Shown here: in pieces, positions 20,391 to 33,030 of the stretch
Layout: every line of letters begins with the position of its first letter
Position numbering within the stretch: position 1 is the stretch's first letter
Source: Aphrophora alni
Taxonomy: Eukaryota; Arthropoda; Insecta; Hemiptera; Aphrophoridae
Assembly: GCA_963513935.1 (NCBI GenBank)
Contig: OY740772.1
Coordinates: 106,613,797-106,677,796 of the forward strand
DNA: 64,000 nucleotides
Direction of reading: 5' to 3'
The notes under the pieces: model-generated
Database searches by the model: none
What the model saw: the letters and a program-made list of their open reading frames with translations, nothing else
Told to the model about the DNA's origin: nothing
Program-made: the position numbers and the translations under genes

Positions 20391-21757
20391 ATACTATGTT
20401 TGTATAAGTTGAGTTCAGTTGTTCTTTAAGAGTCAGCATCATTTGTCAGTCTGTACAGTATTGTAGTGGTGTTTCCCACTGTCTGCCACTACCTGCATCT
20501 ATTACAGCATTGTCATACTATGTTTGTATAAGTTGAGTTCAGTTGTTCTTTAAGAGTCAGCATCATTTGTCAGTCTGTACAGTATTGTAGTGGTGTTTCC
20601 CACCATCTGCATCTATTACAGCATTGTCATACTATGTTTGTATAAGTTGAGTTCAGTTGTTCTTTAAGTCAGCATCATTTGTCAGTCTGTACAGTATTGT
20701 AGTGGTGTTTCGCACCATCTGCAATCATTACAGCATTGTCATACTATAGTTGTATAAGTTGAGTTCAGTTGTTCTTCAAGAGTCAGCATCATTTGTCAGT
20801 CTGTACAGTATTGTAGTGGTGTTTCCCACCATCTGCATCTATTATGGCATTGTCATACTATAGCTGTATCAGTTGAGTTCAGTTGTTCTTTAAGAGTCAG
20901 CATCAGATGTCAGTCTGTACAGTATTGTAGTGGTGTTTCCCACTGTCTGCCACTACCTGCATCTATTATGGCATTGTCATACTATAGTTGTATCAGTTGA
21001 GTTCAGTTGTTCTTTAAGAGTCAGCATCAGATGTCAGTCTGTACAGTATTGTAGTGGTGTTTCCCACCATCTGCATCTATTACAGCATTGTCATACTATA
21101 GCTGTATAAGTTGAGTTTAGTTGTTCTTTAAGAGTCAGCATCATTTGTCAGTCTGTACAGTATTGTAGTGGTGTTTCCCACTGTCTGCCACTACCTGCAT
21201 CTATTATGGCATTGTCATACTATAGTTGTATCAGTTGAGTTCAGTTGTTCTTTAAGAGTCAGCATCAGATGTCAGTCTGTACAGTATTGTAGTGGTGTTT
21301 CCCACCATCTGCATCTATTACAGCATTGTCATACTATAGCTGTATAAGTTGAGTTTAGTTGTTCTTTAAGAGTCAGCATCATTTGTCAGTCTGTACAGTA
21401 TTGTAGTGGTGTTTCCCACTGTCTGCCACTACCTGCATCTATTATGGCATTGTCATACTATAGTTGTATAAGTTGAGTTCAGTTGTTCTTTAAGAGTCAG
21501 CATCTTTTGTCAGTCTGTACAGTATTGTAGTGGTGTTTCCCACTGTCTGCCACTACCTGCATCTATTATGGCATTGTCATACTATAGTTGTATAAGTTGA
21601 GTTCAGTTGTTCTTTAAGAGTCAGCATCATTTGTCAGTCTGTACAGTATTGCAGTGGTGTTTCCCACTGTCTGCCACTACCTGCATCTATTATGGCATTG
21701 TCATACTATAGTTGTATAAGTTGAGTTCAGTTGTTCTTTAAGAGTCAGCATCAGATG
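20391..21757 (+). repeat. Satellite array, block 3
   Basis: About 11-12 monomers resume exactly where element A copy 1 ends. It matches 26187 to about 27446 at a constant offset of 5,796 bp, with shared rare variants: CGCACCATCTGCAATCATT at about 20711 and 26507, and CATCTTTTGTC at about 21501 and 27297. It ends at the AGATG TSD of solo LTR 2. Confidence 0.95.
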
Positions 21758-22007
21758 TGTTATAACTTCAGAAATATGTATTATGATTTTGGTAGCACTG
21801 ATATCCGGTGCAGATTTATTCGTGTAACATGGTGGGACCAGATTGTCCTTACATTATGTGATAGCTAAGTTCTTTATAGTTTATGTTTAAAATGTATAGT
21901 GTTAGACCTATACAAGAGGTATTGATATTATTATTATTATGTGGTTTACATTAAATAGTTACACCAGACTGTGTATCTTATTTATTGTAGTATGCAAAAA
22001 CCCAACA
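21758..22007. mobile_element. Solo LTR 2 inside satellite
   Basis: Same 250-bp TGTTATAAC...CCCAACA insert as at 8037, with the same AGATG flanks (21753-21757 and 22008-22012) and the same neighbouring 118-bp monomer. It is a copy made by array duplication, not an independent insertion. Confidence 0.75.
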
Positions 22008-24123
22008 AGATGTCAGTCTGTACAGTATTGTAGTGGTGTTTCCCACCATCTGCATCTATTACATACAGCATTGTCATACTATAGTTGTATCAGTTGAGTT
22101 CAGTTGTTCTTTAAGAGTCAGCATCATTTGTCAGTCTGTACAGTATTGTAGTGGTGTTTCCCACCATCTGCATCTATTACAGCATTGTCATACTATAGTT
22201 GTATAAGTTGAGTTCAGTTGTTCTTTAAGAGTCAGCATCAGATGTCAGTCTGTACAGTATTGTAGTGGTGTTTCCCACCATCTGCATCTATTACAGCATT
22301 GTCATACTATAGTTGTATCAGTTGAGTTCAGTTGTTCTTTAAGAGTCAGCATCACATGTCAGTCTGTACAGTATTGTAGTGGTGTTTCCCACCATCTGCA
22401 TCTATTACAGCATTGTCATACTATAGCTGTATCAGTTGAGTTCAGTTGTTCTTTAAGAGTCAGCATCATTTGTCAGTCTGTACAGTATTGTAGTGGTGTT
22501 TCCCACTGTCTGCCACTACCTGCATCTATTATGGCATTGTCATACTATAGCTGTATCAGTTGAGTTCAGTTGTTCTTTAAGAGTCAGCATCATTTGTCAG
22601 TCTGTACAGTATTGTAGTGGTGTTTCCCACTGTCTGCATCTATTACAGCATTGTCATACTATAGTTGTATAAGTTGAGTTCAGTTGTTCTTTAAGAGTCA
22701 GCATCATTTGTCAGTCTGTACAGTATTGTAGTGGTGTTTCCCACTGTCTGCATCTATTACAGCATTGTCATACTATAGCTGTATCAGTTGAGTTCAGTTG
22801 TTCTTTAAGAGTCAGCATCATTTGTCAGTCTGTACAGTATTGTAGTGGTGTTTCCCACTGTCTGCATCTATTACAGCATTGTCATACTATAGCTGTATCA
22901 GTTGAGTTCAGTTGTTCTTTAAGAGTCAGCATCATTTGTCAGTCTGTACAGTATTGTAGTGGTGTTTCCCACTGTCTGCCACTACCTGCATCTATTATGG
23001 CATTGTCATACTATAGTTGTATAAGTTGAGTTCAGTTGTTCTTTAAGAGTCAGCATAACTTGTCAGTCTGTACAGTATTGTAGTGGTGTTTCCCACTGTC
23101 TGCCACTAACTGCATCTATTATGGCATTGTCATAGTTGTATAAGTTGAGTTCAGTTGTTCTTTAAGAGTCAGCATCAGATGTCAGTCTGTACAGTATTGT
23201 AGTGGTGTTTCCCACTGTCTGCATCTATTACAGCATTGTCATACTATAGTTGTATCAGTTGAGTTCAGTTGTTCTTAAAGAGTCAGCATCATTTGTCAGT
23301 CTGTACAGTATTGTAGTGGTGTTTCCCACCATCTGCATCTATTACAGCATTGTCATACTATAGCTGTATCAGTTGAGTTCAGTTGTTCTTAAAGAGTCAG
23401 CATCATTTGTCAGTCTGTACAGTATTGTAGTGGTGTTTCCCACTGTCTCCCACTACCTGCATCTATTATGGCATTGTCATACTATAGCTGTATCAGTTGA
23501 GTTCAGTTGTTCTTTAAGAGTCAGCATCATTTGTCAGTCTGTACAGTATTGTAGTGGTGTTTCCCACCATCTGCATCTATTACAGCATTGTCATACTATA
23601 GTTGTATAAGTTGAGTTCAGTTGTTCTTTAAGAGTCAGCATCAGATGTCAGTCTGTACAGTATTGTAGTGGTGTTTCCCACCATCTGCATCTATTACAGC
23701 ATTGTCATACTATAGCTGTATCAGTTGAGTTCAGTTGTTCTTTAAGAGTCAGCATCATTTGTCAGTCTGTACAGTATTGCAGTGGTGTTTCCCACTGTCT
23801 GCCACTACCTGCATCTATTATGGCATTGTCATACTATAGTTGTATAAGTTGAGTTCAGTTGTTCTTTAAGAGTCAGCATCAGATGTCAGTCTGTACAGTA
23901 TTGTAGTGGTGTTTCCCACTGTCTGCATCTATTACAGCATTGTCATACTATAGCTGTATCAGTTGAGTTCAGTTGTTCTTTAAGAGTCAGCATCATTTGT
24001 CAGTCTGTACAGTATTGCAGTGGTGTTTCCCACTGTCTGCCACTACCTGCATCTATTATGGCATTGTCATACTATAGTTGTATAAGTTGAGTTCAGTTGT
24101 TCTTTAAGAGTCAGCATCAGATG
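22008..24123 (+). repeat. Satellite array, block 4
   Basis: About 18 monomers between solo LTR 2 and solo LTR 3. Solo LTR 2 start to solo LTR 3 start is 2,366 bp, which defines one higher-order repeat unit including the LTR. The monomer order matches block 1 from 6161, with one extra 114-bp and one extra 124-bp monomer. Confidence 0.95.
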
Positions 24124-24373
24124 TGTTATAACTTCAGAAATATGTATTATGATTTTGGTAGCACTGATATCCGGTGCAGATTTATTCGTGTAACATGGTG
24201 GGACCAGATTGTCCTTACATTATGTGATAGCTAAGTTCTTTATAGTTTATGTTTAAAATGTATAGTGTTAGACCTATACAAGAGGTATTGATATTATTAT
24301 TATTATGTGGTTTACATTAAATAGTTACACCAGACTGTGTATCTTATTTATTGTAGTATGCAAAAACCCAACA
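24124..24373. mobile_element. Solo LTR 3 inside satellite
   Basis: Third copy of the 250-bp solo LTR with AGATG at 24119-24123 and 24374-24378. It lies exactly 16,087 bp from solo LTR 1, the same offset as the surrounding satellite. Confidence 0.75.
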
Positions 24374-27300
24374 AGATGTCAGTCTGTACAGTATTGTAGT
24401 GGTGTTTCCCACCATCTGCATCTATTACATACAGCATTGTCATACTATAGTTGTATCAGTTGAGTTCAGTTGTTCTTTAAGAGTCAGCATCATTTGTCAG
24501 TCTGTACAGTATTGTAGTGGTGTTTCCCACCATCTGCATCTATTACAGCATTGTCATACTATAGTTGTATAAGTTGAGTTCAGTTGTTCTTTAAGAGTCA
24601 GCATCAGATGTCAGTCTGTACAGTATTGTAGTGGTGTTTCCCACCATCTGCATCTATTACAGCATTGTCATACTATAGTTGTATCAGTTGAGTTCAGTTG
24701 TTCTTTAAGAGTCAGCATCACATGTCAGTCTGTACAGTATTGTAGTGGTGTTTCCCACCATCTGCATCTATTACAGCATTGTCATACTATAGCTGTATCA
24801 GTTGAGTTCAGTTGTTCTTTAAGAGTCAGCATCATTTGTCAGTCTGTACAGTATTGTAGTGGTGTTTCCCACTGTCTGCATCTATTACAGCATTGTCATA
24901 CTATAGTTGTATAAGTTGAGTTCAGTTGTTCTTTAAGAGTCAGCATCATTTGTCAGTCTGTACAGTATTGTAGTGGTGTTTCCCACTGTCTGCATCTATT
25001 ACAGCATTGTCATACTATAGCTGTATCAGTTGAGTTCAGTTGTTCTTTAAGAGTCAGCATCATTTGTCAGTCTGTACAGTATTGTAGTGGTGTTTCCCAC
25101 TGTCTGCATCTATTACAGCATTGTCATACTATAGCTGTATCAGTTGAGTTCAGTTGTTCTTTAAGAGTCAGCATCATTTGTCAGTCTGTACAGTATTGTA
25201 GTGGTGTTTCCCACTGTCTGCCACTACCTGCATCTATTATGGCATTGTCATACTATAGTTGTATAAGTTGAGTTCAGTTGTTCTTTAAGAGTCAGCATCA
25301 TTTGTCAGTCTGTACAGTATTGTAGTGGTGTTTCCCACTGTCTGCCACTACCTGCTTCTATTATGGCATTGTCATAGTTGTATAAGTTGAGTTCAGTTGT
25401 TCTTTAAGAGTCAGCATCAGATGTCAGTCTGTACAGTATTGTAGTGGTGTTTCCCACTGTCTGCATCTATTACAGCATTGTCATACTATAGTTGTATCAG
25501 TTGAGTTCAGTTGTTCTTAAAGAGTCAGCATCATTTGTCAGTCTGTACAGTATTGTAGTGGTGTTTCCCACCATCTGCATCTATTACAGCATTGTCATAC
25601 TATAGCTGTATCAGTTGAGTTCAGTTGTTCTTAAAGAGTCAGCATCATTTGTCAGTCTGTACAGTATTGTAGTGGTGTTTCCCACTGTCTCCCACTACCT
25701 GCATCTATTATGGCATTGTCATACTATAGCTGTATCAGTTGAGTTCAGTTGTTCTTTAAAAGTCAGCATCATTTGTCAGTCTGTACAGTATTGTAGTGGT
25801 GTTTCCCACTGTCTGCCACTACCTGCATCTATTATGGCATTGTCATACTATAGTTGTATCAGTTGAGTTCAGTTGTTCTTTAAGAGTCAGCATCATTTGT
25901 CAGTCTGTACAGTATTGTAGTGGTGTTTCCCACCATCTGCATCTATTACAGCATTGTCATACTATAGTTGTATAAGTTGAGTTCAGATGTTCTTTAAGAG
26001 TCAGCATCATTTGTCAGTCTGTACAGTATTGTAGTGGTGTTTCCCACCATCTGCATCTATTACAGCATTGTCATACTATGTTTGTATAAGTTGAGTTCAG
26101 TTGTTCTTTAAGAGTCAGCATCATTTGTCAGTCTGTACAGTATTGTAGTGGTGTTTCCCACTGTCTACATCTATTACAGCATTGTCATACTATGTTTGTA
26201 TAAGTTGAGTTCAGTTGTTCTTTAAGAGTCAGCATCATTTGTCAGTCTGTACAGTATTGTAGTGGTGTTTCCCACTGTCTGCCACTACCTGCATCTATTA
26301 CAGCATTGTCATACTATGTTTGTATAAGTTGAGTTCAGTTGTTCTTTAAGAGTCAGCATCATTTGTCAGTCTGTACAGTATTGTAGTGGTGTTTCCCACC
26401 ATCTGCATCTATTACAGCATTGTCATACTATGTTTGTATAAGTTGAGTTCAGTTGTTCTTTAAGTCAGCATCATTTGTCAGTCTGTACAGTATTGTAGTG
26501 GTGTTTCGCACCATCTGCAATCATTACAGCATTGTCATACTATAGTTGTATAAGTTGAGTTCAGTTGTTCTTCAAGAGTCAGCATCATTTGTCAGTCTGT
26601 ACAGTATTGTAGTGGTGTTTCCCACCATCTGCATCTATTATGGCATTGTCATACTATAGCTGTATCAGTTGAGTTCAGTTGTTCTTTAAGAGTCAGCATC
26701 AGATGTCAGTCTGTACAGTATTGTAGTGGTGTTTCCCACTGTCTGCCACTACCTGCATCTATTATGGCATTGTCATACTATAGTTGTATCAGTTGAGTTC
26801 AGTTGTTCTTTAAGAGTCAGCATCAGATGTCAGTCTGTACAGTATTGTAGTGGTGTTTCCCACCATCTGCATCTATTACAGCATTGTCATACTATAGCTG
26901 TATAAGTTGAGTTTAGTTGTTCTTTAAGAGTCAGCATCATTTGTCAGTCTGTACAGTATTGTAGTGGTGTTTCCCACTGTCTGCCACTACCTGCATCTAT
27001 TATGGCATTGTCATACTATAGTTGTATCAGTTGAGTTCAGTTGTTCTTTAAGAGTCAGCATCAGATGTCAGTCTGTACAGTATTGTAGTGGTGTTTCCCA
27101 CCATCTGCATCTATTACAGCATTGTCATACTATAGCTGTATAAGTTGAGTTTAGTTGTTCTTTAAGAGTCAGCATCATTTGTCAGTCTGTACAGTATTGT
27201 AGTGGTGTTTCCCACTGTCTGCCACTACCTGCATCTATTATGGCATTGTCATACTATAGTTGTATAAGTTGAGTTCAGTTGTTCTTTAAGAGTCAGCATC

Positions 27301-30258
27301 TTTTGTCAGTCTGTACAGTATTGTAGTGGTGTTTCCCACTGTCTGCCACTACCTGCATCTATTATGGCATTGTCATACTATAGTTGTATAAGTTGAGTTC
27401 AGTTGTTCTTTAAGAGTCAGCATCATTTGTCAGTCTGTACAGTATTGTAGTGGTGTTTCCCACTGTCTGCATCTATTACAGCATTGTCATACTATAGTTG
27501 TATAAGTTGAGTTCAGTTGTTCTTTAAGAGTCAGCATCATTTGTCAGTCTGTACAGTATTGTAGTGGTGTTTCCCACTGTCTGCATCTATTACAGCATTG
27601 TCATACTATAGTTGTATAAGTTGAGTTCAGTTGTTCTTTAAGAGTCAGCATCATTTGTCAGTCTGTACAGTATTGTAGTGGTGTTTCCCACTGTCTGCAT
27701 CTATTACAGCATTGTCATACTATAGTTGTATAAGTTGAGTTCAGTTGTTCTTTAAGAGTCAGCATCATTTGTCAGTCTGTACAGTATTGTAGTGGTGTTT
27801 CCCACTGTCTGCATCTATTACAGCATTGTCATACTATAGTTGTATAAGTTGAGTTCAGTTGTTCTTTAAGAGTCAGCATCATTTGTCAGTCTGTACAGTA
27901 TTGTAGTGGTGTTTCCCACTGTCTGCATCTATTATGGCATTGTCATACTATAGTTGTATAAGTTGAGTTCAGTTGTTCTTTAAGAGTCAGCATCATTTGT
28001 CAGTCTGTACAGTATTGTAGTGGTGTTTCCCACTGTCTGCATCTATTATGGCATTGTCATACTATAGTTGTATAAGTTGAGTTCAGTTGTTCTTTAAGAG
28101 TCAGCATCATTTGTCAGTCTGTACAGTATTGTAGTGGTGTTTCCCACTATCTGCATCTATTACAGCATTGTCATACTATAGTTGTATAAGTTGAGTTCAG
28201 TTGTTCTTTAAGAGTCAGCATCATTTGTCAGTCTGTACAGTATTGTAGTGGTGTTTCCCACTGTCTGCCACTACCTGCATCTATTATGGCATTGTCATAG
28301 TTGTATAAGTTGAGTTCAGTTGTTCTTTAAGAGTCAGCATCAGATGTCAGTCTGTACAGTATTGTAGTGGTGTTTCCCACTGTCTGCATCTATTACAGCA
28401 TTGTCATACTATAGTTGTATCAGTTGAGTTCAGTTGTTCTTAAAGAGTCAGCATCATTTGTCAGTCTGTACAGTATTGTAGTGGTGTTTCCCACCATCTG
28501 CATCTATTACAGCATTGTCATACTATAGCTGTATCAGTTGAGTTCAGTTGTTCTTAAAGAGTCAGCATCATTTGTCAGTCTGTACAGTATTGTAGTGGTG
28601 TTTCCCACTGTCTCCCACTACCTGCATCTATTATGGCATTGTCATACTATAGCTGTATCAGTTGAGTTCAGTTGTTCTTTAAGAGTCAGCATCATTTGTC
28701 AGTCTGTACAGTATTGTAGTGGTGTTTCCCACTGTCTGCCACTACCTGCATCTATTATGGCATTGTCATACTATAGTTGTATAAGTTGAGTTCAGTTGTT
28801 CTTTAAGAGTCAGCATCATTTGTCAGTTCGTACAGTATTGTAGTGGTGTTTCCCACTGTCTGCCACTACCTGCATCTATTATGGCATTGTCATACTATAG
28901 TTGTATAAGTTGAGTTCAGTTGTTCTTTAAGAGTCAGCATCATTTGTCAGTCTGTACAGTATTGAACTGGTGTTTCCCACTGTCTGCCACTACCTGCATC
29001 TATTATGGCATTGTCATACTATAGTTGTATAAGTTGAGTTCAGTTGTTCTTTAAGAGTCAGCATCATTTGTCAGTTCGTACAGTATTGTAGTGGTGTTTC
29101 CCACTGTCTGCCACTACCTGCATCTATTATGGCATTGTCATACTATAGTTGTATAAGTTGAGTTCAGTTGTTCTTTAAGAGTCAGCATCATTTGTCAGTC
29201 TGTACAGTATTGTAGTGGTGTTTCCCACTGTCTGCCACTACCTGCATCTATTACAGCATTGTCATACTATAGTTGTATAAGTTGAGTTCAGTTGTTCTTT
29301 AAGAGTCAGCATCATTTGTCAGTCTGTACAGTATTGTAGTGGTGTTTCCCACTGTCTGCCACTACCTGCATCTATTATGGCATTGTCATACTATAGTTGT
29401 ATAAGTTGAGTTCAGTTGTTCTTTAAGAGTCAGCATCATTTGTCAGTTCGTACAGTATTGTAGTGGTGTTTCCCACTGTCTGCCACTACCTGCATCTATT
29501 ATGGCATTGTCATACTATAGTTGTATAAGTTGAGTTCAGTTGTTCTTTAAGAGTCAGCATCATTTGTCAGTCTGTACAGTATTGTAGTGGTGTTTCCCAC
29601 TGTCTCCCACTACCTGCATCTATTATGGCATTGTCATACTATAGTTGTATAAGTTGAGTTCAGTTGTTCTTTAAGAGTCAGCATCACATGTCAGTCTGTA
29701 CAGTATTGTAGTGGTGTTTCCCACTGTCTGCATCTATTACAGCATTGTCATACTATAGCTGTATCAGTTGAGTTCAGTTGTTCTTTAAGAGTCAGCATCA
29801 TTTGTCAGTCTGTACAGTATTGTAGAGGTGTTTCACACCATCTGCATCTATTATGGCATTGTCATACTATAGCTGTATCAGTTGAGTTCAGTTGTTCTTT
29901 AAGAGTCAGCATCATTTGTCAGTCTGTACAGTATTGTAGTGGTGTTTCCCACTGTCTGCCACTACCTGCATCTATTATGGCATCTACATACTATAGTTGT
30001 ATAAGTTGAGTTCAGTTGTTCTTTAAGAGTCAGCATCACATGTCAGTCTGTACAGTATTGTAGTGGTGTTTCCCACTGTCTGCATCTATTACAGCATTGT
30101 CATACTATAGCTGTATCAGTTGAGTTCAGTTGTTCTTTAAGAGTCAGCATCATTTGTCAGTCTGTACAGTATTGTAGTGGTGTTTCCCACTGTCTGCCAC
30201 TACCTGCATCTATTATGGCATTGTCATACTATAGTTGTATCAATTGAGTTCAGTTTTT
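24374..30258 (+). repeat. Satellite array, block 5
   Basis: About 50 monomers. The first part repeats blocks 2 and 3 as one uninterrupted stretch. It therefore contains the unoccupied element A target (ATAC, 26187-26190). From about 27450 the monomers are more uniform, with runs of near-identical 114-bp then 124-bp forms, suggesting recent local amplification. GTCAGTTCGTACAG variants recur at about 28824, 29072 and 29444. The array degrades at about 30240-30258 into unique sequence. Confidence 0.96.
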
Positions 30259-30353
30259 CTGTGAGAGATTGCTTTTTTAATGTGCGAGTTTGTTAAATTG
30301 ATTTACGAGTTGTTGAGTTTTTTGTTCCATTTGTTAATCGGTTTTAATAAGAG

Positions 30354-30584
30354 TTGTTATATTTTTTAAGACCTGTTGCTGTGCATTTACTGGATTGTTT
30401 TCAATGGCGACAAAATGGAAAACAGTTTTGTAACATTGGAAAGGAAAGTGAAACCCTAGATGAAGTTATGACATCGCGATCTATGACAGATAGAAAAATA
30501 TGTAAAGCACAGATCGAAAGAGAATGGTGTGATCTACATAACAGTGTTTTGGTTGACCTGTTTGACAGAAAAATAGATTTGTGA
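30354..30584 (+). CDS. Hypothetical 76-aa open frame, possible exon
   Basis: An open frame just past the satellite edge, with mixed amino-acid composition and charged C-terminal half (motifs include MTDRKICKAQIEREW). It begins at TTG rather than ATG, so if real it is more likely part of an exon. A pyrimidine-rich stretch ending in TTTTTTAAG lies just inside its start. No family is recognised, and it could be chance. Confidence 0.2.
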   Translation: MLYFLRPVAVHLLDCFQWRQNGKQFCNIGKESETLDEVMTSRSMTDRKICKAQIEREWCDLHNSVLVDLFDRKIDL

Positions 30585-31518
30585 ACATCTGAAAAAAAAA
30601 TGGCGTCATTTCTACTTACAACCGCACAGTTCAAATCTTTGATTTTATGCATAAAAATATGCAAACTTTACCATTTAAAAATATATTATTTATAACGTTT
30701 TGTGGTATTTTATTATTTTTTTTTTGCATAACTATGCATCTACGGAATATTAGCATTCCAACGGTATTTTATTTATTATGATAGAATGATTCTAAGTGGG
30801 CGAAATGTTGAATTGCAAAATATGTGTTTTCCAGTCGTTAGACTTAACCATGTGTCACAGAATGACCCGAGTCTGGGTCGCTCCGCGATCGGAGGGTTAA
30901 AAGTAGGTAATTACTTGGGACAAGGACGAGATCAGGACTATAAAGTGGGTGGTCAAGAATATCTCATCCAAATGTTTGCAGCAATTGAACAGTTTGAGTT
31001 ACAACATGAGTTCCAGCATTGTTATGAAAAAAAAAACACTATTCCTTTGTTTTTGGAGATTGTGTGTTGCCATTGTATTGACTGCTTATTTTGACTATAT
31101 TTGTGTAAGAAACTCAGATTTCAGTTCCAGTAACAATGTGTTTAAACAGCCCACCCTCTTTGCAAAATGCTGTAAAAATGTTCGAGCTGAAGCCACAAAT
31201 TCTGTTTGTCTTTGTTGGTTTACATTTTTGTAATTCATCTGGGACACAATTTTGTATGAGATCCCATTCATAAAAAAATCTGTTTCAAAAATGAAGATCA
31301 TTCATTGAAAAATAAATCTGTTCAATCATTTGAACTCTTGAGATGACTATAAAGAACTTTTTCTTTTTTTTTCCTTTCTTCAAGAGACCCCAGATGTATA
31401 TATATATATCTGTGGTCTTCGGATGCAGCTGTTTTATCATAAATAAAAAGGCAAGAAGACTTTGAAACGACAGAAATGGCTTTATCAAAATTGTATGAAA
31501 TCATATTTCTTATTTCAG
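30585..31518. other. AT-rich stretch, nothing firm
   Basis: Contains an unsupported 102-codon frame (30786-31094), a short palindromic CTCCGCGATCGGAG at about 30881-30894, and T-rich runs. I cannot support a gene. Confidence 0.4.
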
Positions 31519-31588
31519 GCAAATGGGACAATGCTTTCATATGGATGAACGATTTCACAATGTTTTGGATCTGATGATGACGATTTAA
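31519..31588 (+). CDS. Possible terminal exon, 22 residues
   Basis: A good 3' splice-site sequence, TATTTCTTATTTCAG, ends at 31518. After one leading G the frame is open for 22 codons (QMGQCFHMDERFHNVLDLMM...) to TAA at 31586-31588. The residues look non-compositional for AT-rich DNA. No matching upstream donor exon could be fixed, so this remains a candidate. Confidence 0.25.
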
Positions 31589-32029
31589 CTGTTATCCACA
31601 AATATAAAATTTGGATTGTCTGATGGAAAAATAAAGTTAGTTAACCTATAATGTGTTCATTATGGATAGATGGGAGGAATACCATATTAATAAAAATCTA
31701 AGAATTCATCGATCAACCTCTCATTAGTCCCCAATGTTGAGTTGTGACCGTCTCCACTTCTTTTGTCCAGCTGGAAGCTCCGGCTGGCTGGAGACCGCGT
31801 ACACTTTAGCCGAATCTTGTCAGGATGGGCCAAATAGTCGGGTTAGGACGCTAATGAACGCACGCAACGCAAGTGAAATTAAATGTTATATTTTATTTGC
31901 TGCCGAATTAAAAGATTACAAAAATGATTATGATTTATTAAAAAGACATAACGGCCAGATAAAGCCTTAATAGTGGCCGAAAAGCATACCGTTTAATTTA
32001 GCTAGCACGTGGCCGAAAATGGACTGACC
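31589..32029. other. Mixed-composition stretch, no gene recognised
   Basis: Holds a 78-codon frame (31734-31970, plus) of unknown nature, and the word GTGGCCGAAAA twice (about 31974 and 32010). This may belong to the SINE-like unit that follows. Confidence 0.4.
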
Positions 32030-32125
32030 TGACCTCGTCCCGTAGCGGTCTTCCGTCTCGCGGCTCTAGGAACAGACTCCCTCTCGGCTCGCTGGTTCAA
32101 GCCCTCCACTCCACGTCTCTCCCCC
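32030..32125 (+). repeat. Possible tRNA-derived SINE head or degenerate tRNA
   Basis: A GC-rich block in AT-rich DNA has a box-A-like TAGCGGTCTTC at 32043 and a box-B-like GGTTCAAGCCC at 32094. The 51-bp separation is somewhat longer than in a standard tRNA. No good cloverleaf can be folded by eye, so a tRNA-derived SINE head is likelier than a functional tRNA. SINE tail and TSD were not found. Confidence 0.3.
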
Positions 32126-32820
32126 CCCTTCTATGTCATATTGCACTGCTCAACAAAATCGCAAGTGCCAATTCATATTTTATTATTTAGAATTCCTTTA
32201 CATCCTAATTTATAATTATTATGGTTTTGGTTTGGTGGGCTCCTTGGCTGGGCCACAGAGTAAACAAAACATTTTAAAATAAATCATTGGATGAAATTAC
32301 TTTTCTTCTCTTACTATTTATTTCAAACATAACAAGAATTATGTTTTTTTTTAAAACTACATTAATATAATCAAGTTATTGTGTGCAAATTTATGAACTA
32401 TGCCGAAATTTGGGATTTCCCTTACCATGTATTCGTCAATCTACTTGTCCGATGCAAAATAAAATAGGATTTTCTAAATTATTAATTTAGATTGACTAGA
32501 CTTTTAGTAAGGAAGACATAACATGATATCTGACAAAGGGTTTATAGTTTTTGGATACATGAATTGTTTTGTTATTGTTGTGTCTACGCAACATTGGGAT
32601 TCCCAGTAACAAGGCGCTAATGTGTGGCAACATCTTCTGACGGACGGACAGCCGGGGATAATAAATATTTTATTTCTTGTATGTCGCACATGTGTGATTA
32701 TTTAGAGTTAAGGATCCATGGATCAGTGAAGAATATGTTTTAGTTATTAAAGATCAGTGTTAATTATTGAAGTTCAGTTTTATAAAATATTGATCTAATC
32801 TAACTAAATTACACATTTTG
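32126..32820. other. AT-rich stretch, no gene
   Basis: Nothing beyond a C-run at about 32121-32130 and AT-rich sequence. A 61-codon minus-strand frame (32504-32689) has no supporting feature. Confidence 0.4.
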
Positions 32821-33030
32821 TTTATTTGGAAAATCTAACCGAAAAGAATTTTTCTTGTTGTAGTGATGTCTTGGAAAACGAAAGACTGATTTATAATAAC
32901 CACTAAATTTCCTATAATAAAAGTCTTATAATAATTACAAATTTATAAATACTGTATTATTTTATTTATTTGGAAAATCTAATCTAAAGTAATTTTTGTT
33001 GTTGTAGTGATGTCTTGGAAAGACCTCTCA
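32821..33030. repeat. Pair of about 65-bp direct repeats
   Basis: TTTATTTGGAAAATCTAA...TTGTTGTAGTGATGTCTTGG occurs at 32821 and again at 32965 (offset 144 bp). The second copy runs into the piggyBac-like fragment. Each copy ends with a splice-acceptor-like TTGTTGTAG immediately before ATGTCTTGG. Confidence 0.7.

Noticed and set aside
4983..30258. Open frames of 61-133 codons inside the satellite with repeated SVEFSCSLRVS-like peptides
   Set aside because: They are translations of non-coding monomers. The 114-bp class is a multiple of three and lets frames run on, while the 118- and 124-bp classes break them.
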